The position numbers and the translations under genes are program-made. DNA of 64,000 nucleotides from Lumbricus terrestris. Its lineage: Eukaryota; Annelida; Clitellata; Crassiclitellata; Lumbricidae. The stretch is from positions 32,843,400 through 32,907,399 of the forward strand of contig OX457053.1 of the NCBI GenBank assembly GCA_949752735.1, given 5' to 3'. This document shows, piece after piece, positions 1 through 10,982 of the stretch. The notes beneath the pieces were generated by a model, which worked only from the letters and a program-made list of their open reading frames with translations, did no database searches and was not told the origin of the DNA. The first letter of the stretch is position 1, and every line of letters begins with the position of its first letter.

Positions 1-567
1 ATATTTTTAATTCAATGGTATTCCTTATCAGTTTGACATATGTTGATTAATGATTGTCAACAGTTATATAAAATATAGAAGAACTTTGTAAGTGATACAA
101 GCCTGAAATGAACTTAGACCATGAGAAGTTTCCTTCACAAATGTCCAGTGCTTCTAGCTGGGTTTGTAACATTTACAAAAAGTGCTTATGAAAGGTAGTG
201 TTAAGAAAAGTACAATTTTTGACTTGGAAAATTATGCCACCTAATTGCGGCCACTACTACAGAGTGCTGCTGTTATATTTAATTCAATATGACTTTTGTT
301 CTTATGCCGTACAGTTTTAGAAATTGGGAGGTGCTTTTCTAGCGACTGCCAACTGCGGAAATTCACTTACTGTTGTTTTCCTTTGATCAATTTGATATCA
401 AACATTTTTTATCGATGAATGATTGAATTGTTTAGTGTAAAGTATGTATTTGCGAAAGAGTCATTCATTACCAAGGTTGGTTTACCATAATTTTTGGGTC
501 TTGGTTATGGATACATATGTTTGACATTTTGTTTGGTGATGATCAATCAAAGAAGATCTCTTTTCAG
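1..567 (+). other. Intron upstream of the first visible RAB30 exon
   Basis: AT-rich sequence without a convincing coding segment. It ends in a pyrimidine-bearing 3' splice site (ttttcag at 561-567) directly before the RAB30 exon. The exon with the start codon and the first GTP-binding motif of RAB30 must lie left of the window, because the visible reading frame begins at the residues that follow that motif in RAB30 proteins. Confidence 0.6.
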
Positions 568-3500
568 GGTCTGTTTCCTCCGGGGCAAGGTGCAACCATC
601 GGAGTGGACTTTATGATAAAATCGGTCGAAATAGACAATGAAAAAGTCAAAGTAAGCAACTCAGAAATTACTTTCCTGATTATTCTCTGAGATTATGTTG
701 TGTGAACACGTATCTCTGTCTTATTACAGCTATATGCTGATGATTCTCAGGCTTAAGATTAATAATTGGCATTGCTCTATCACCCTCTTATCAGTCTGTC
801 AAGATAAAATTTGAAGAGAGTACAGTGCCTGCATGGTTTTGTGCCTGCGTGGTTTTTGTGCCTGCGTAGTTTCTGCATCAATTGTTTAGCCATAAACCTG
901 GAGAAATCCGAGCGAATCATGTTTGGGCCATGCCAGTGCCTGCAATGTTTTTCGTCAGACACTATGTTCTGCTATAAAAACTGCTGGAACTAATGTCGTT
1001 TTAATAATGTTTCAATTTTAGTTTTGGTTTTGATTGTTAGTGTTAATTTTTAGTTAGTTTTTTAGTTTTCATTTTAGTTTTTATGGAGAAATTTTAGTTT
1101 CAGTTAGTCAATTCTAGTTTAAGTTTAAGTAAGCTAGAGTCATTCGTTTGTTTGCAGTGAATCACATAATTTCATTATTGAAGAGCATGAATTAATACAA
1201 ATAAGAATGAAGATGTGCTGAACATAAAAATTCATCACTATTTGAAATGTCATTTGATGTTGATCTGCATAGACCGGATTGATACATGTATATCATCTCA
1301 GCATATAGTTAATTATTTTGACTTCTTCCATTCTTCTTCTATTCTGTTCACGTATCTATGGGACGTTGCACTGTTAGCTGCAGATCTGGGATACAGCTGG
1401 TCAAGAGAGGTTTCGGTCGATAACCCAGAGCTACTATCGATCGGCCAACGCGTTGATTCTCGTCTACGACATCAGCAGTCAGCCAACGTTTGATACGCTG
1501 CCTCACTGGCTGCAGGAAATTGAAATGTATGCCGGAAACAAAGTCCTCACCTATCTCGTTGGTAAGCAGACTGATTCTTTGCAGTTATTTTTATTCTTTT
1601 TAATAAATGTGTAGTTTAACCAAACCTTGTAATGCAGTGCTGTAACTGGGTGTGTTCCAACAGTTCCTTGGAACAGGGTGCAACTCAAGTGGGGTGCAGA
1701 AATTTGGAGACAGAATAGTTTAATTATTAAACCACTTAGGTACTTTATCTTGAAATGTGAAATACGCATCATAAATGAGATAAATGTACTAAAATTAGAC
1801 AAACCAAAATAAAAGCGTATATTGATTATGTGCAGGCTTATTTAGAAAATTTTGCTATTGACTCAATTGAACATATATTTGTTAATCGCCATTTAGAATA
1901 TTTGCATTACATTGCAATTAATTGTTTTTGGTGAGGTTGATCTTTGGTAGTTGGGCGCTTTTACGCTTGGCACAGAGCACAGTTATAACTTGCTATATTG
2001 CCCTGCTTATGTCAAGTGTGTCAACAGTAGGAATCAATTGTTGTGCTGATTGTATTGTATTGTGTTTACGATAATTTCTATGGCATCATAAGCAGCAAGC
2101 TACTTCTAGGATGCTTTACACACATATTGTCAACTGTCAGCGTAAATGCAAAGAGCTGAAAAGCAATTACAGTTTTCACTGCTTTTCAAATTTAAAAAAT
2201 CAGACATGTGTAAGTTAGGTTACATGTTTGCCAGAAAAGTGCAGACATCATGAGTGCGTAGATCTTTTAGTTGAATACGTAGACCTTTTAGTTGAATACG
2301 TAGACCTTTTAGTTGAATACGTGGACCTTTTAGTTGAATACGTAGACCTTTTGGTTGAATACGTAGACCTTTTGGTTGAATACGTAGATCTTTTAGTTGA
2401 ATACGTAGACCTTTTGGTTGAATACGTAGACCTTTTGGTTGAATACGTAGACCTTTTAGTTGAATACGTAGACCTTTTAGTTGAATACGTAGATCTTTTA
2501 GTTGAATACGTAGACCTTTTGGTTGAATACGTAGATCTTTTAGTTGAATACGTAGACCTTTTGGTTGAATACGTAGATCTTTTAGTTGAATACGTAGACC
2601 TTTTGGTTGAATACGTAGACCTTTTAGTTGAATACATAGACCTTTTAGTTGAATACGTAGACCTTTTAGTTGAATACATAGACCTTTTGGTTGAATACGT
2701 AGACCTTTTGGTTGAATACGTAGATCTTTTAGTTGAATACGTAGACCTTTTGGTTGAATACGTAGACCTTTTGGTTGAATACGTAGATCTTTTAGTTGAA
2801 TACGTAGACCTTTTAGTTGAATACGTGGACCTTTTAGTTGAATACGTAGACCTTTTGGTTGAATACGTAGACCTTTTGGTTGAATACGTAGATCTTTTAG
2901 TTGAATACGTAGACCTTTTGGTTGAATACGTAGACCTTTTAGTTGAATACATAGACCTTTTAGTTGAATACGTAGACCTTTTAGTTGAATACATAGACCT
3001 TTTGGTTGAATACGTAGACCTTTTGGTTGAATACGTAGATCTTTTAGTTGAATACGTAGACCTTTTGGTTGAATACGTAGATCTTTTAGTTGAATACGTA
3101 GACCTTTTGGTTGAATACGTAGATCTTTTAGTTGAATACGTAGACCTTTTGGTTGAATACGTAGACCTTTTAGTTGAATACGTAGACCTTTTAGTTGAAT
3201 ACGTAGACCTTTTAGTTGAATACATAGACCTTTTGGTTGAATACGTAGACCTTTTGGTTGAATACGTAGACCTTTTGGTTGAATACGTAGATCTTTTAGT
3301 TGAATACGTAGACCTTTTGGTTGAATACGTAGATCTTTTAGTTGAATACGTAGACCTTTTAGTTGAATACGTGGACCTTTTAGTTGAATACGTAGACCTT
3401 TTGGTTGAATACGTAGACCTTTTGGTTGAATACGTAGATCTTTTAGTTGAATACGTAGACCTTTTGGTTGAATACGTAGATCTTTTAGTTGAATACGTAG

Positions 3501-4637
3501 ACCTTTTGGTTGAATACGTAGATCTTTTAGTTGAATACGTAGACCTTTTGGTTGAATACGTAGACCTTTTAGTTGAATACATAGACCTTTTAGTTGAATA
3601 CGTAGACCTTTTGGTTGAATACGTAGACCTTTTGGTTGAATACGTAGATCTTTTAGTTGAATACGTAGACCTTTTGGTTGAATACGTAGATCTTTTAGTT
3701 GAATACGTAGACCTTTTGGTTGAATACGTAGATCTTTTAGTTGAATACGTAGACCTTTTGGTTGAATACGTAGACCTTTTATTTGAATACGTAGACCTTT
3801 TATTTGAATACGTAGACCTTATAGTTGAATATGTGGACCTTTTAGTTGAATACGTGGACCTTTTAGTTGAATACGTGGACCTTTTATTTGAATATGTAGA
3901 CCTTTTAGTTGAATATGTAGACCTTTTGGTTGAATACGTAGACCTTTTAGTTGAATACGTGGACCTTTTAGTTGAATACGTGGACCTTTTATTTGAATAT
4001 GTAGACCTTTTATTTGAATATGTAGACCTTTTATTTGAATATGTAGACCTTTTAGTTGAATACGTGGACCTTTTAGTTGAATATGTGGACCTTTTATTTG
4101 AATATGTAGACCTTTTATTTGAATATGTAGACCTTTTAGTTGAATACGTGGACCTTTTAGTTGAATATTAGACCTTTTAGTTGAATATGTGGACCCTTTA
4201 GTTGAATACGTAGACCTTTTATTTGAATATGTAGACCTTTTAGTTGACAGTATTTGAATGTTGTTGATAAGTTAAAATACTTTTTTCTTAAATTATTGCA
4301 TGGCAGTAAACGACTGTGTTTGTGTATTGATATTCTTCCAGTTATGTGCGTCTAATTTCTGTGCGTTTGTGTGACAGGAAACAAAAGTGATAAAGTCACC
4401 AGCCGGGAAATTCCGTTGTACGTCGCCGATGAGTTTGCTCAGAGACATGAAATGAAATTCATCGAGACGTCGGCGAAAGAGGCGGACAACGTTGACAAAC
4501 TATTTTACGACATAGCAAAAGAACTAATCCGACAGACGAAGGCCAATGAAATTCAGCCTCACTACGAAGAAGAGATCATCGTTGGCGCCAGCACGCCCGT
4601 CTCTCTGCTAACGAGCTGCTGCAGTCGGTTAAGTTAG
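568..4637 (+). CDS. rab30: RAB30 small GTPase, 5'-partial (three exons)
   Basis: Rab GTPase of the RAB30 group, which acts at the Golgi. Exons: 568-651, 1378-1561 and 4378-4637 (stop at 4635-4637). All borders are GT/AG and the phases agree (0, then 1). They encode 175 residues. The first begins [15 protein letters not shown], the RAB30-type switch I region. The second carries WDTAGQERF (switch II) and [16 protein letters not shown]. The third carries GNKSDKV (guanine specificity; the usual NKxD aspartate is present) and [10 protein letters not shown]. The tail TSCCSRLS has the double cysteine expected for geranylgeranylation, followed by four residues. The exon with the P-loop lies outside the window; human RAB30 is about 203 aa, so some 30 residues are missing. 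The last intron (2.8 kb) is mostly a 21-bp minisatellite. Assignment to RAB30 rather than another Rab rests on the [13 protein letters not shown] signature and the CC-plus-few-residues tail. Confidence 0.93.
2258..4248 (+). repeat. 21-bp minisatellite, about 95 copies, inside RAB30 intron
   Basis: The unit is gtagaccttttagttgaata plus c, repeated head to tail for 1,991 bp. Variants are mostly single transitions: gta/gtg/ata, gac/gat, tta/ttg, tac/tat. A gtt-to-ttt transversion is confined to the right-hand quarter, from about 3780. Copies carrying tacata recur at 2635 and 2677 and again at 2950 and 2992, exactly 315 bp (15 units) later, and once more at 3580, so blocks of units were duplicated. 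The unit length is a multiple of three and contains no stop in one frame per strand, giving a 647-codon open frame (heptad VDLLVEY) and a 444-codon antisense frame (STKRSTY). It lies between two well-defined RAB30 exons, so I read it as intronic satellite DNA. Confidence 0.95.
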
Positions 4638-6015
4638 TGCTTTTTGTTGATACGACCGTTGCCGCGATTTCATGACAGTCTGGTCGTGGTACTTGCGACA
4701 GATGTTCATTGTTTTGTTTTAGTCTTCTATTTTCAAGTCTGTGGTTATGTTTTAACATCTGCTTTGTTGAGGTATCTTGCCTGATTTCGGATGGAATAGT
4801 TTGGCCGGTAGCGATGTCGTTTTAAAAAAGTTTTTTTTATTGACGTTAGGCTTTTGATTCTAGTTGGATGTGCGTGGCAGTGCGAACGATTAGCCGTGAT
4901 TTTAAGGAAGACATGTCGAAAATCATCCTTTAAAACGTTTAAATCTTTTTGTTAATTTAGTATACATGTGTAAGTTGACATTGAATCGTAGAGGTCAACT
5001 GTGATGAAATACTGTTGGTGATTATTAGTTCTTCGTGACTAGTGAATGATTGTTGATTTTTTGGTGACGTCTGACGCAGCAAAGTTGAACTGGGGTAGTA
5101 TTTGGATGGGTGGGTGAGCATCTGTTGAATGCCATGTCATCTGGCATCTATGCTTTCTTCCTCTTATTTTCTGATGGTGAGTGCCAACAACATCAAACAG
5201 GTGGCTGTCTGTCTTTGAACTTTGGTTGTTGTGTCTGTATATGATCAGACAGATCCTGAGATTTTTCTACTGAGGCTTGGGATTTGATAGTAATAACAAT
5301 TGTACTTTGTTGATGAGTTTACCCAGAGACAATTGACAATTTACAAAATAACAACAATTTATAGTTTAATTATAACAATAACAATTTAATGACAATATAC
5401 ACACAATTTACTGTTTATAATAACAATTGTAATAACCTTTCATAGAAGCGGTTTCTGTCTCAATCTGATGACAGTATCACGAGTGCATTGATTTGCAGCT
5501 GCAATGTGCTTTGTCATCTCGATAAATGTCTGTGGTAGCGTTAGGGCTTCGGACTTTACAGCTTGATCTCAGAACCAGTTATCCAGATCTTACAAACTAT
5601 GGTGCTTTAAGTTTTGATGGCGATTAACTAAACTTAGAACTCATTATTTTGTTTGCCTGCTGTCCCTCCATAGTTTTACTTCTGTTTTCATTGGCTTATC
5701 AGATTTTTATATGGATTATGGCTTTGATTGTGGTCACAATTGATTGATGCTTTGTGCACATGTTGATAACTTTTTTGTGCACATGTTGATAACTTTTTTG
5801 TGCACATGTTGATGATGGTGCTGTAGGCATCCTTAGATTCAATTAGATAGGTAATATATTGATGAATCCAGGGTCTGATGGCTAGTCACTTCATACTTTT
5901 TATTATAGCTTATTATAGTGGGTTGAGTGAAGCAGGATTTAGAGAGCCGCATGTCTTTGTCGCCATAAACGGTTGGGTGACTGCAGCTTCAGTAGCTGAG
6001 TCTTGTTCTCCGACT
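4638..6015 (+). other. RAB30 3' UTR and downstream sequence
   Basis: No coding segment recognised. It contains an AT-rich stretch of acaatt-type repeats (about 5300-5440) and three tandem 24-bp copies of tgtgcacatgttgataac with a T-run (5755-5815). The RAB30 polyadenylation site could not be placed with confidence. Confidence 0.5.
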
Positions 6016-6023
6016 GTCTAGGA

Positions 6024-6364
6024 CAGCGGTTCCCAACCCGTGGCTCGCGGGCCAAAAGTCGCCCGCCGGGCCAACAAAAATGGCCCGCAGCATCTCAATG
6101 AATTAAGAAAAATATATGCAAAAATTGACAATTTGGACATGATAGAATATATAGTTCTTTTCTATGACAAATTATTGTATTTGAACGTCAATAAATCGCA
6201 TCAAACATTCTATTTTGAGTCAATTATCACAATTTTATACGCTTTTAGTTAATTAAATTTTAACCTTGTGGCCCCCTAATGTCCTTCAACTAAGAAAATG
6301 TGGCCATCGTGTCCTCCAACTTAGATAAAGTGGCCCGCCAGTCCAAAAAGGTTGGGAACCACTG
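6024..6364. mobile_element. Non-autonomous hAT element with 8-bp target duplication
   Basis: The left terminus is cagcggttcccaacccgtgg and the right terminus ends in ggttgggaaccactg, so the ends are inverted repeats. The 8-bp direct repeat gtctagga flanks it at 6016-6023 and 6365-6372. Terminal sequence and 8-bp duplication are typical of hAT transposons. The subterminal GC-rich gcgggcc/ggcccgc motifs resemble those of the element at 35647. The 341-bp interior has no transposase; the short open frame in it is not considered a gene. Confidence 0.9.
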
Positions 6365-6372
6365 GTCTAGGA

Positions 6373-9300
6373 TATAAAAGGTTGACTATTGACCGACATC
6401 TTTTTATATGTTTCTAGTCATTCTGGTAATGCTGCAGTGACAACAGTTTCTATAGCATCATCAGTAGAAAACTACTTATAGCATGCTTCAGACGCACACA
6501 CGCACAAATGCGAGTGTAGCTGGAATTTTTGTGGCATTGACCGTTTGTTACCTGGAAAATTCTGGATTTGTCTTGAAAATCTGCTACAAATGCCGCTCTC
6601 ATTTATCAGAGTTTGAGTATTTTGACTGACAATATCATAAATGGTTATTTACGTTTTGATCGCTATTTTTTTTATTAAAGTCTGTTTGATTGATTTGATT
6701 GACCATCGACTAATTCGTATTTCTTCAGTTGTACTTTTCAATAGTTTATGTTAATGAAAGTTCCCTAATTATATGTTGCTCTACAAGTTCCGTAATTTGC
6801 CACTATTTCAAATTTTCAGATATTTTGGGGGATATTACAAATGACATGTTATTGTTGTATCACTGGATTCATTTGTCTTTTTCTGCCATGACATGCTCGT
6901 TTGTCAAGTAGTATCAACAGTTTTCATTGGCAACATTGTTTTTCAGTTGATATCGTCTTTATTCATTAATCTTTAATGTTGACATTCGTTGTTTCATTCG
7001 TGCACTGGTCATAATATGGTTAACGTTAATGTCAGATGTGTTCAGCTACCAGTGTGGCTTGTTTAGTCATATAACACTATAAATCTCCTTTTGTACTGCA
7101 TATATTCTTGCTTAATCTCAAAGAATTTGTCTCAAAATTTAGAACAGACACAGCTCAGTTCTAATTAACCAATATAGCAAGTCAAACTTTTAGTTCGTTA
7201 TTGCAATATGCCGTATTATCTGGCACTTTTACTCCAAAGACATCAGAGCTAGGTGTGGTTTTATGTAATTCAAGTCAAACGCAAGTATTTTGTCTTACTG
7301 TAAAGTCCATTGAAATGACTTCTGATGCAAATGAGTGACTGGTGTTTATTCATTAAAGTTAGAACATATTAACGAAAAGAGCGTGCGTAGAGAGAATGGG
7401 GAACCAGTGCAGCTCGTCATTAAAGTGTTAAAGCGGCCAAATAGTCAGAAACCATAATTCACTGAACACATCCGATATTATTGTCGGTTACTATTGTTTG
7501 TTATTCTGTTGTATCTTAGTTGTAAAGAAACAAAGTATTGCTTCTGCCACCTCGCTTTATTATCCCACCGGTTTTTCTAAATGAGAAGTCTGCGTTACTA
7601 ACTAGCAGTCAGAATCATCTACCTGCTTAATGAACTGGCAGTATTTTTCCGCCACCTGTTTAACGAACTATCAATTAATATAATTAAAGTGTTAATGATC
7701 TATCCGAGTCATCCATCTGCTGTTAAACTAGCAAAAATCAGAATTATTGGAGTGATTAGCAGACAAGTGGTTTGACTCATTGTATACCTTCTTATTAAAC
7801 TGCAACCATTTTAATCAAGGTGTGATGAGTTGTATGCGATGAGCAGATGTCATTTTATCCCAGTTGGAGTTGTGTCGGATGAAATGGCATTTATATACGT
7901 GCATGAGAGTGGGCAACCCATAAAAGTGGGTCGTCGCAATTGTGTTGCATTGGATTTGAGCTGCAAGATCTTACCATCACCACTCCAATGTTACAGAGGT
8001 TGTTACAGAGGTGCATGATAATATTATAAAGTATTGTATATCTATATATATATCTATAAATAACATAGTAAATGAATGTCTGGACGTTTTGATCATTTTA
8101 ATTGTTTTTTTTATATTGGCCAAAGTGTTCAGCACAATATGTATAAAGCGCACTGTTGGCTATGAAACTAGTAGAACTGTTTATAATAAAAACAAACCAT
8201 TAATCACAATTATGTTATTGATAATAGTGATAGCGTTGTTAGAAGTCACTGCACTGGTTTTACTTTCTTGATGCAAGTCAAATAGATGTACTGTTATCTG
8301 TCAATTAGCTAGCTATTGCTTCCACCAATGCTAATTAGAAGTCAATGAGACTAGTCATTTGCATCTGTGTAGAATAAATATGCGTAATTAACAATTACTG
8401 AATTTTCGCATTGTTCTGCAATTAATTGTCATAAAACATTTAGTGTCTGCATAATTCTGATGCATGTCCCAGTTCGCTGACGAAACGAGTGGAGTTGTTG
8501 TAGGAATTAATTTTGTGACAATGATGAATCACCTAAAGTTGAAGATGACGTCTTAGTCAGTGTGGCTGACAATGAATTAGGATGTGCAGATGTTTGTTGT
8601 TTTTTTCTGTGTAGTTTGATGATAACAATCAGTTGCTCATTGTTTTTGTTAGATGTTGGTGAGTATTGAGGTTCACAGAATCGCCAAGGGGGAAGTGACC
8701 TGTACGTGAAAAAATCCCTGATTTTTGTTACCTCTTACGATATTCATTCTATCGTTAGAGTTTCTGGTGATAGAAGCAAGCTTCAATGAATTTTAAAATT
8801 ATCTCCAGTTTGACGGGAAGTATCCTACATCCATCTCGTTTGCTGATGCTTTGTCTCGTTGGCATTCCTGCTTGGTCACTCCTTGCGCTTTATTTGTCCA
8901 GTTACCCAGTTGACCGCTTTTGAATGTTCTCTATGATCAGACACTATTGCATTGCACTGACGACGGGAAATGCAAGACTGTAGAAGATTCTGTGTGCCTG
9001 GTAATAGGTTTTTCAGTGCCATGTTTTTCTTTTCGGGTCTTACTGTTGTGTTAGTTTGACAATGTGGCACACAGCCACACTTCAGCTGTTTTGGAACTTT
9101 TCAATTACATAGCATTGAAAGCATTCAGTGTGTTCGTCTTTCTGCTTGAGGATCAGATGATGGCAATGCTGTTTAGCATTGATCTGCCTTGACAAAAGGC
9201 ATACTACAATCATATCCCAACTGCTAGTTGCTGATGCCAGGTTAATGCTTATGGGCAATGCTTGATGGACCTGATCAGTAGCAGCAACTAAAATAAGACA

Positions 9301-10225
9301 ATAGGTTTAAAAAGATAATTGATTTGGAACAACCAATTTGAATTTTGTGGACAGCAAATTTGAATCTTTTTGACTTGCATGGGGTTTGTAAGAATACTGG
9401 TGTCATTGTTGATATTGCTATATTTCTGTTGATTAGCAACTTATATTCTGACAGAATAAATGTGTCGCATGCACCAAAACCAGTATTAATGCGGCTTTGC
9501 AGCATGTTGAGTTCGGTAAACAATTTCAAAGGTCTTGTTTCAAGCTTCAAAATGACACAAAAATTATTTCTCCAACTATATTCTAACTCAAGATGTTTAA
9601 GGCAAAAGTGATCCAATTAAATTAATTAATTAACTTAATTAAAACAAAATAATGTGCATATCAAGAGCATTACAACATATCTAAAACTTGTCGTTTTTAA
9701 CAAAATAAAAGAATCTTTTAAGCAATTTTCAGATTACATTCTGTACAAAAACCAAAAAACACAAACGTACTATTTCCTTCAGTTTCTCCAATGTGTAATT
9801 TACGACATAATACGAATTTTGGTGTGGGCCGCCAGAAATATTGTGCATAAGAGGTGTCTTGGCTGAACAACTAGACATGCAACGTTATTTCTGAAGATGA
9901 TGGTAATATTAAAAGTGCTGCGTCCCATTAAAAATTGAGCAAATTGTTTTCATATTATGTACACGTGTCAAGTTTTACACTTTGATCTGCTTGTGAAAGA
10001 AATTGCAGAATCAATCTGCATAACTAAAAGTCAAGAGTTTGAGAATATCTTATCCAAATACCAAGCATGTTAATGTTACCACAACAAATATTTATTGCTT
10101 GACTATCAACATGCAAAAACTGGGAAAGCGTTTTGAGTTACAGACATTAATGTACATAACACATTATCCTTATTCAGCGCTGTGCATTGCATTTTGATGC
10201 ACATTACACAGAAAACAATTGTGCT
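6373..10225. other. Intergenic, no gene recognised
   Basis: AT-rich DNA between the RAB30 and RAB33 loci. Around 6430-6500 is a fragment related to repeats near 2060-2130 and 61505-61560 (shared taacgataatttctatggc-like core). A frame at 8011-8271 would give two hydrophobic segments, but its AT-rich composition and the lack of any recognisable family make it unconvincing. No RNA gene seen. Confidence 0.45.
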
Positions 10226-10233
10226 AGTAATTG

Positions 10234-10400
10234 CAGTGGCGTAGGCAAGGGGGGGTTTCGGGGGTCAAAACCCCCCCCCCATTGTCTCCGAAAAAAAGGT
10301 TTTTAAGGTTATTTTTTCCGTTTAAGTAAGAAAAAATAGCAAAAAACAGGGTTTCCGGCCATAAAACCCCCCCCATGAAAAATTCCTGGCTACGCCACTG
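10234..10400. mobile_element. Short hAT-type MITE
   Basis: Termini cagtggcgtaggcaagg and (right end) cctggctacgccactg are inverted repeats, and the 8-bp sequence agtaattg occurs on both sides (10226-10233 and 10401-10408). The 167-bp element includes long C and G runs and has no coding capacity. The CAGTGGCGTAG terminus and 8-bp duplication point to the hAT superfamily. Confidence 0.88.
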
Positions 10401-10689
10401 AGTAATTGAGTCAGTGTTAAACAGAATTGCTCAGTACTCTGCAATCAAACACAGCAGAAATCTTTGCTGCTACAAATAACAAAATTAGTTCTGAATATGA
10501 GTAGTAACATAGTTTAAGGACTTTCAAACAATGAACGCTTTAATTAATGATAACACAACCTTTTAACCTATCAGACTAATTCACAATAATCACGAGTATC
10601 ACCAAACAATTTTAAAATTAGCATTGAGAAGCAGATACGTGTATCTTAAATAAAGGAGCATCATCTTCAACCAAGAAAGAAAGGTACAG

Positions 10690-10982
10690 TGTGGTTATGG
10701 CTCGTAGCTTTCATGCTCGATGGTCTTGGCAAGAACCCAAGACATAAACAAATTGCTAATTGAGTTTCTTGTCCCTCGTTCGTGGATCTCCACAAGGCAA
10801 TGCCGAGCTTTCTCGGTCGCTGGCCATGCCACCTGGAATGGGTTCCTGTGGCACTTCACCTCGTCCACTACGCTCTTTTCCAGCCTTAGCACCGTCCTAT
10901 TTGGCTGAGGATGGGTTGGGAGCACTTCTGAATAGAGTCTTGAAGAGGCGCTATATAAGTGCTGCTAATAAATAAATAAAAA
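10690..10982 (+). mobile_element. 3' end of a CR1/L2-like LINE
   Basis: The plus strand encodes a degraded C-terminus of a LINE ORF2 (RAFSVAGHATWNG, the conserved [11 protein letters not shown] block of CR1/L2 reverse transcriptases), with GWVGSTSE-stop in another frame. This is followed by the family 3' end cttgaagaggcgctatataa and an (aata)n tail. Frameshifts show it is a dead, 5'-truncated copy. Related 3' ends occur at 14244, 18236, 26890, 37775 and 48200. Confidence 0.75.

Noticed and set aside
1215..1493. 92-codon plus frame overlapping the second RAB30 exon
   Set aside because: It is in a different frame from the Rab reading frame and runs through intron sequence.
2228..4171. 647-codon open frame encoding VDLLVEY repeats, as a gene
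   Set aside because: It lies within an intron between two precise RAB30 exons, is made solely of a 21-bp satellite without stops, and the antisense strand is equally open. Kept as a finding only.
8011..8271. 86-codon frame with two hydrophobic segments
   Set aside because: Very AT-rich, no recognisable family, no splice or promoter context; hydrophobic residues are expected from T-rich codons.
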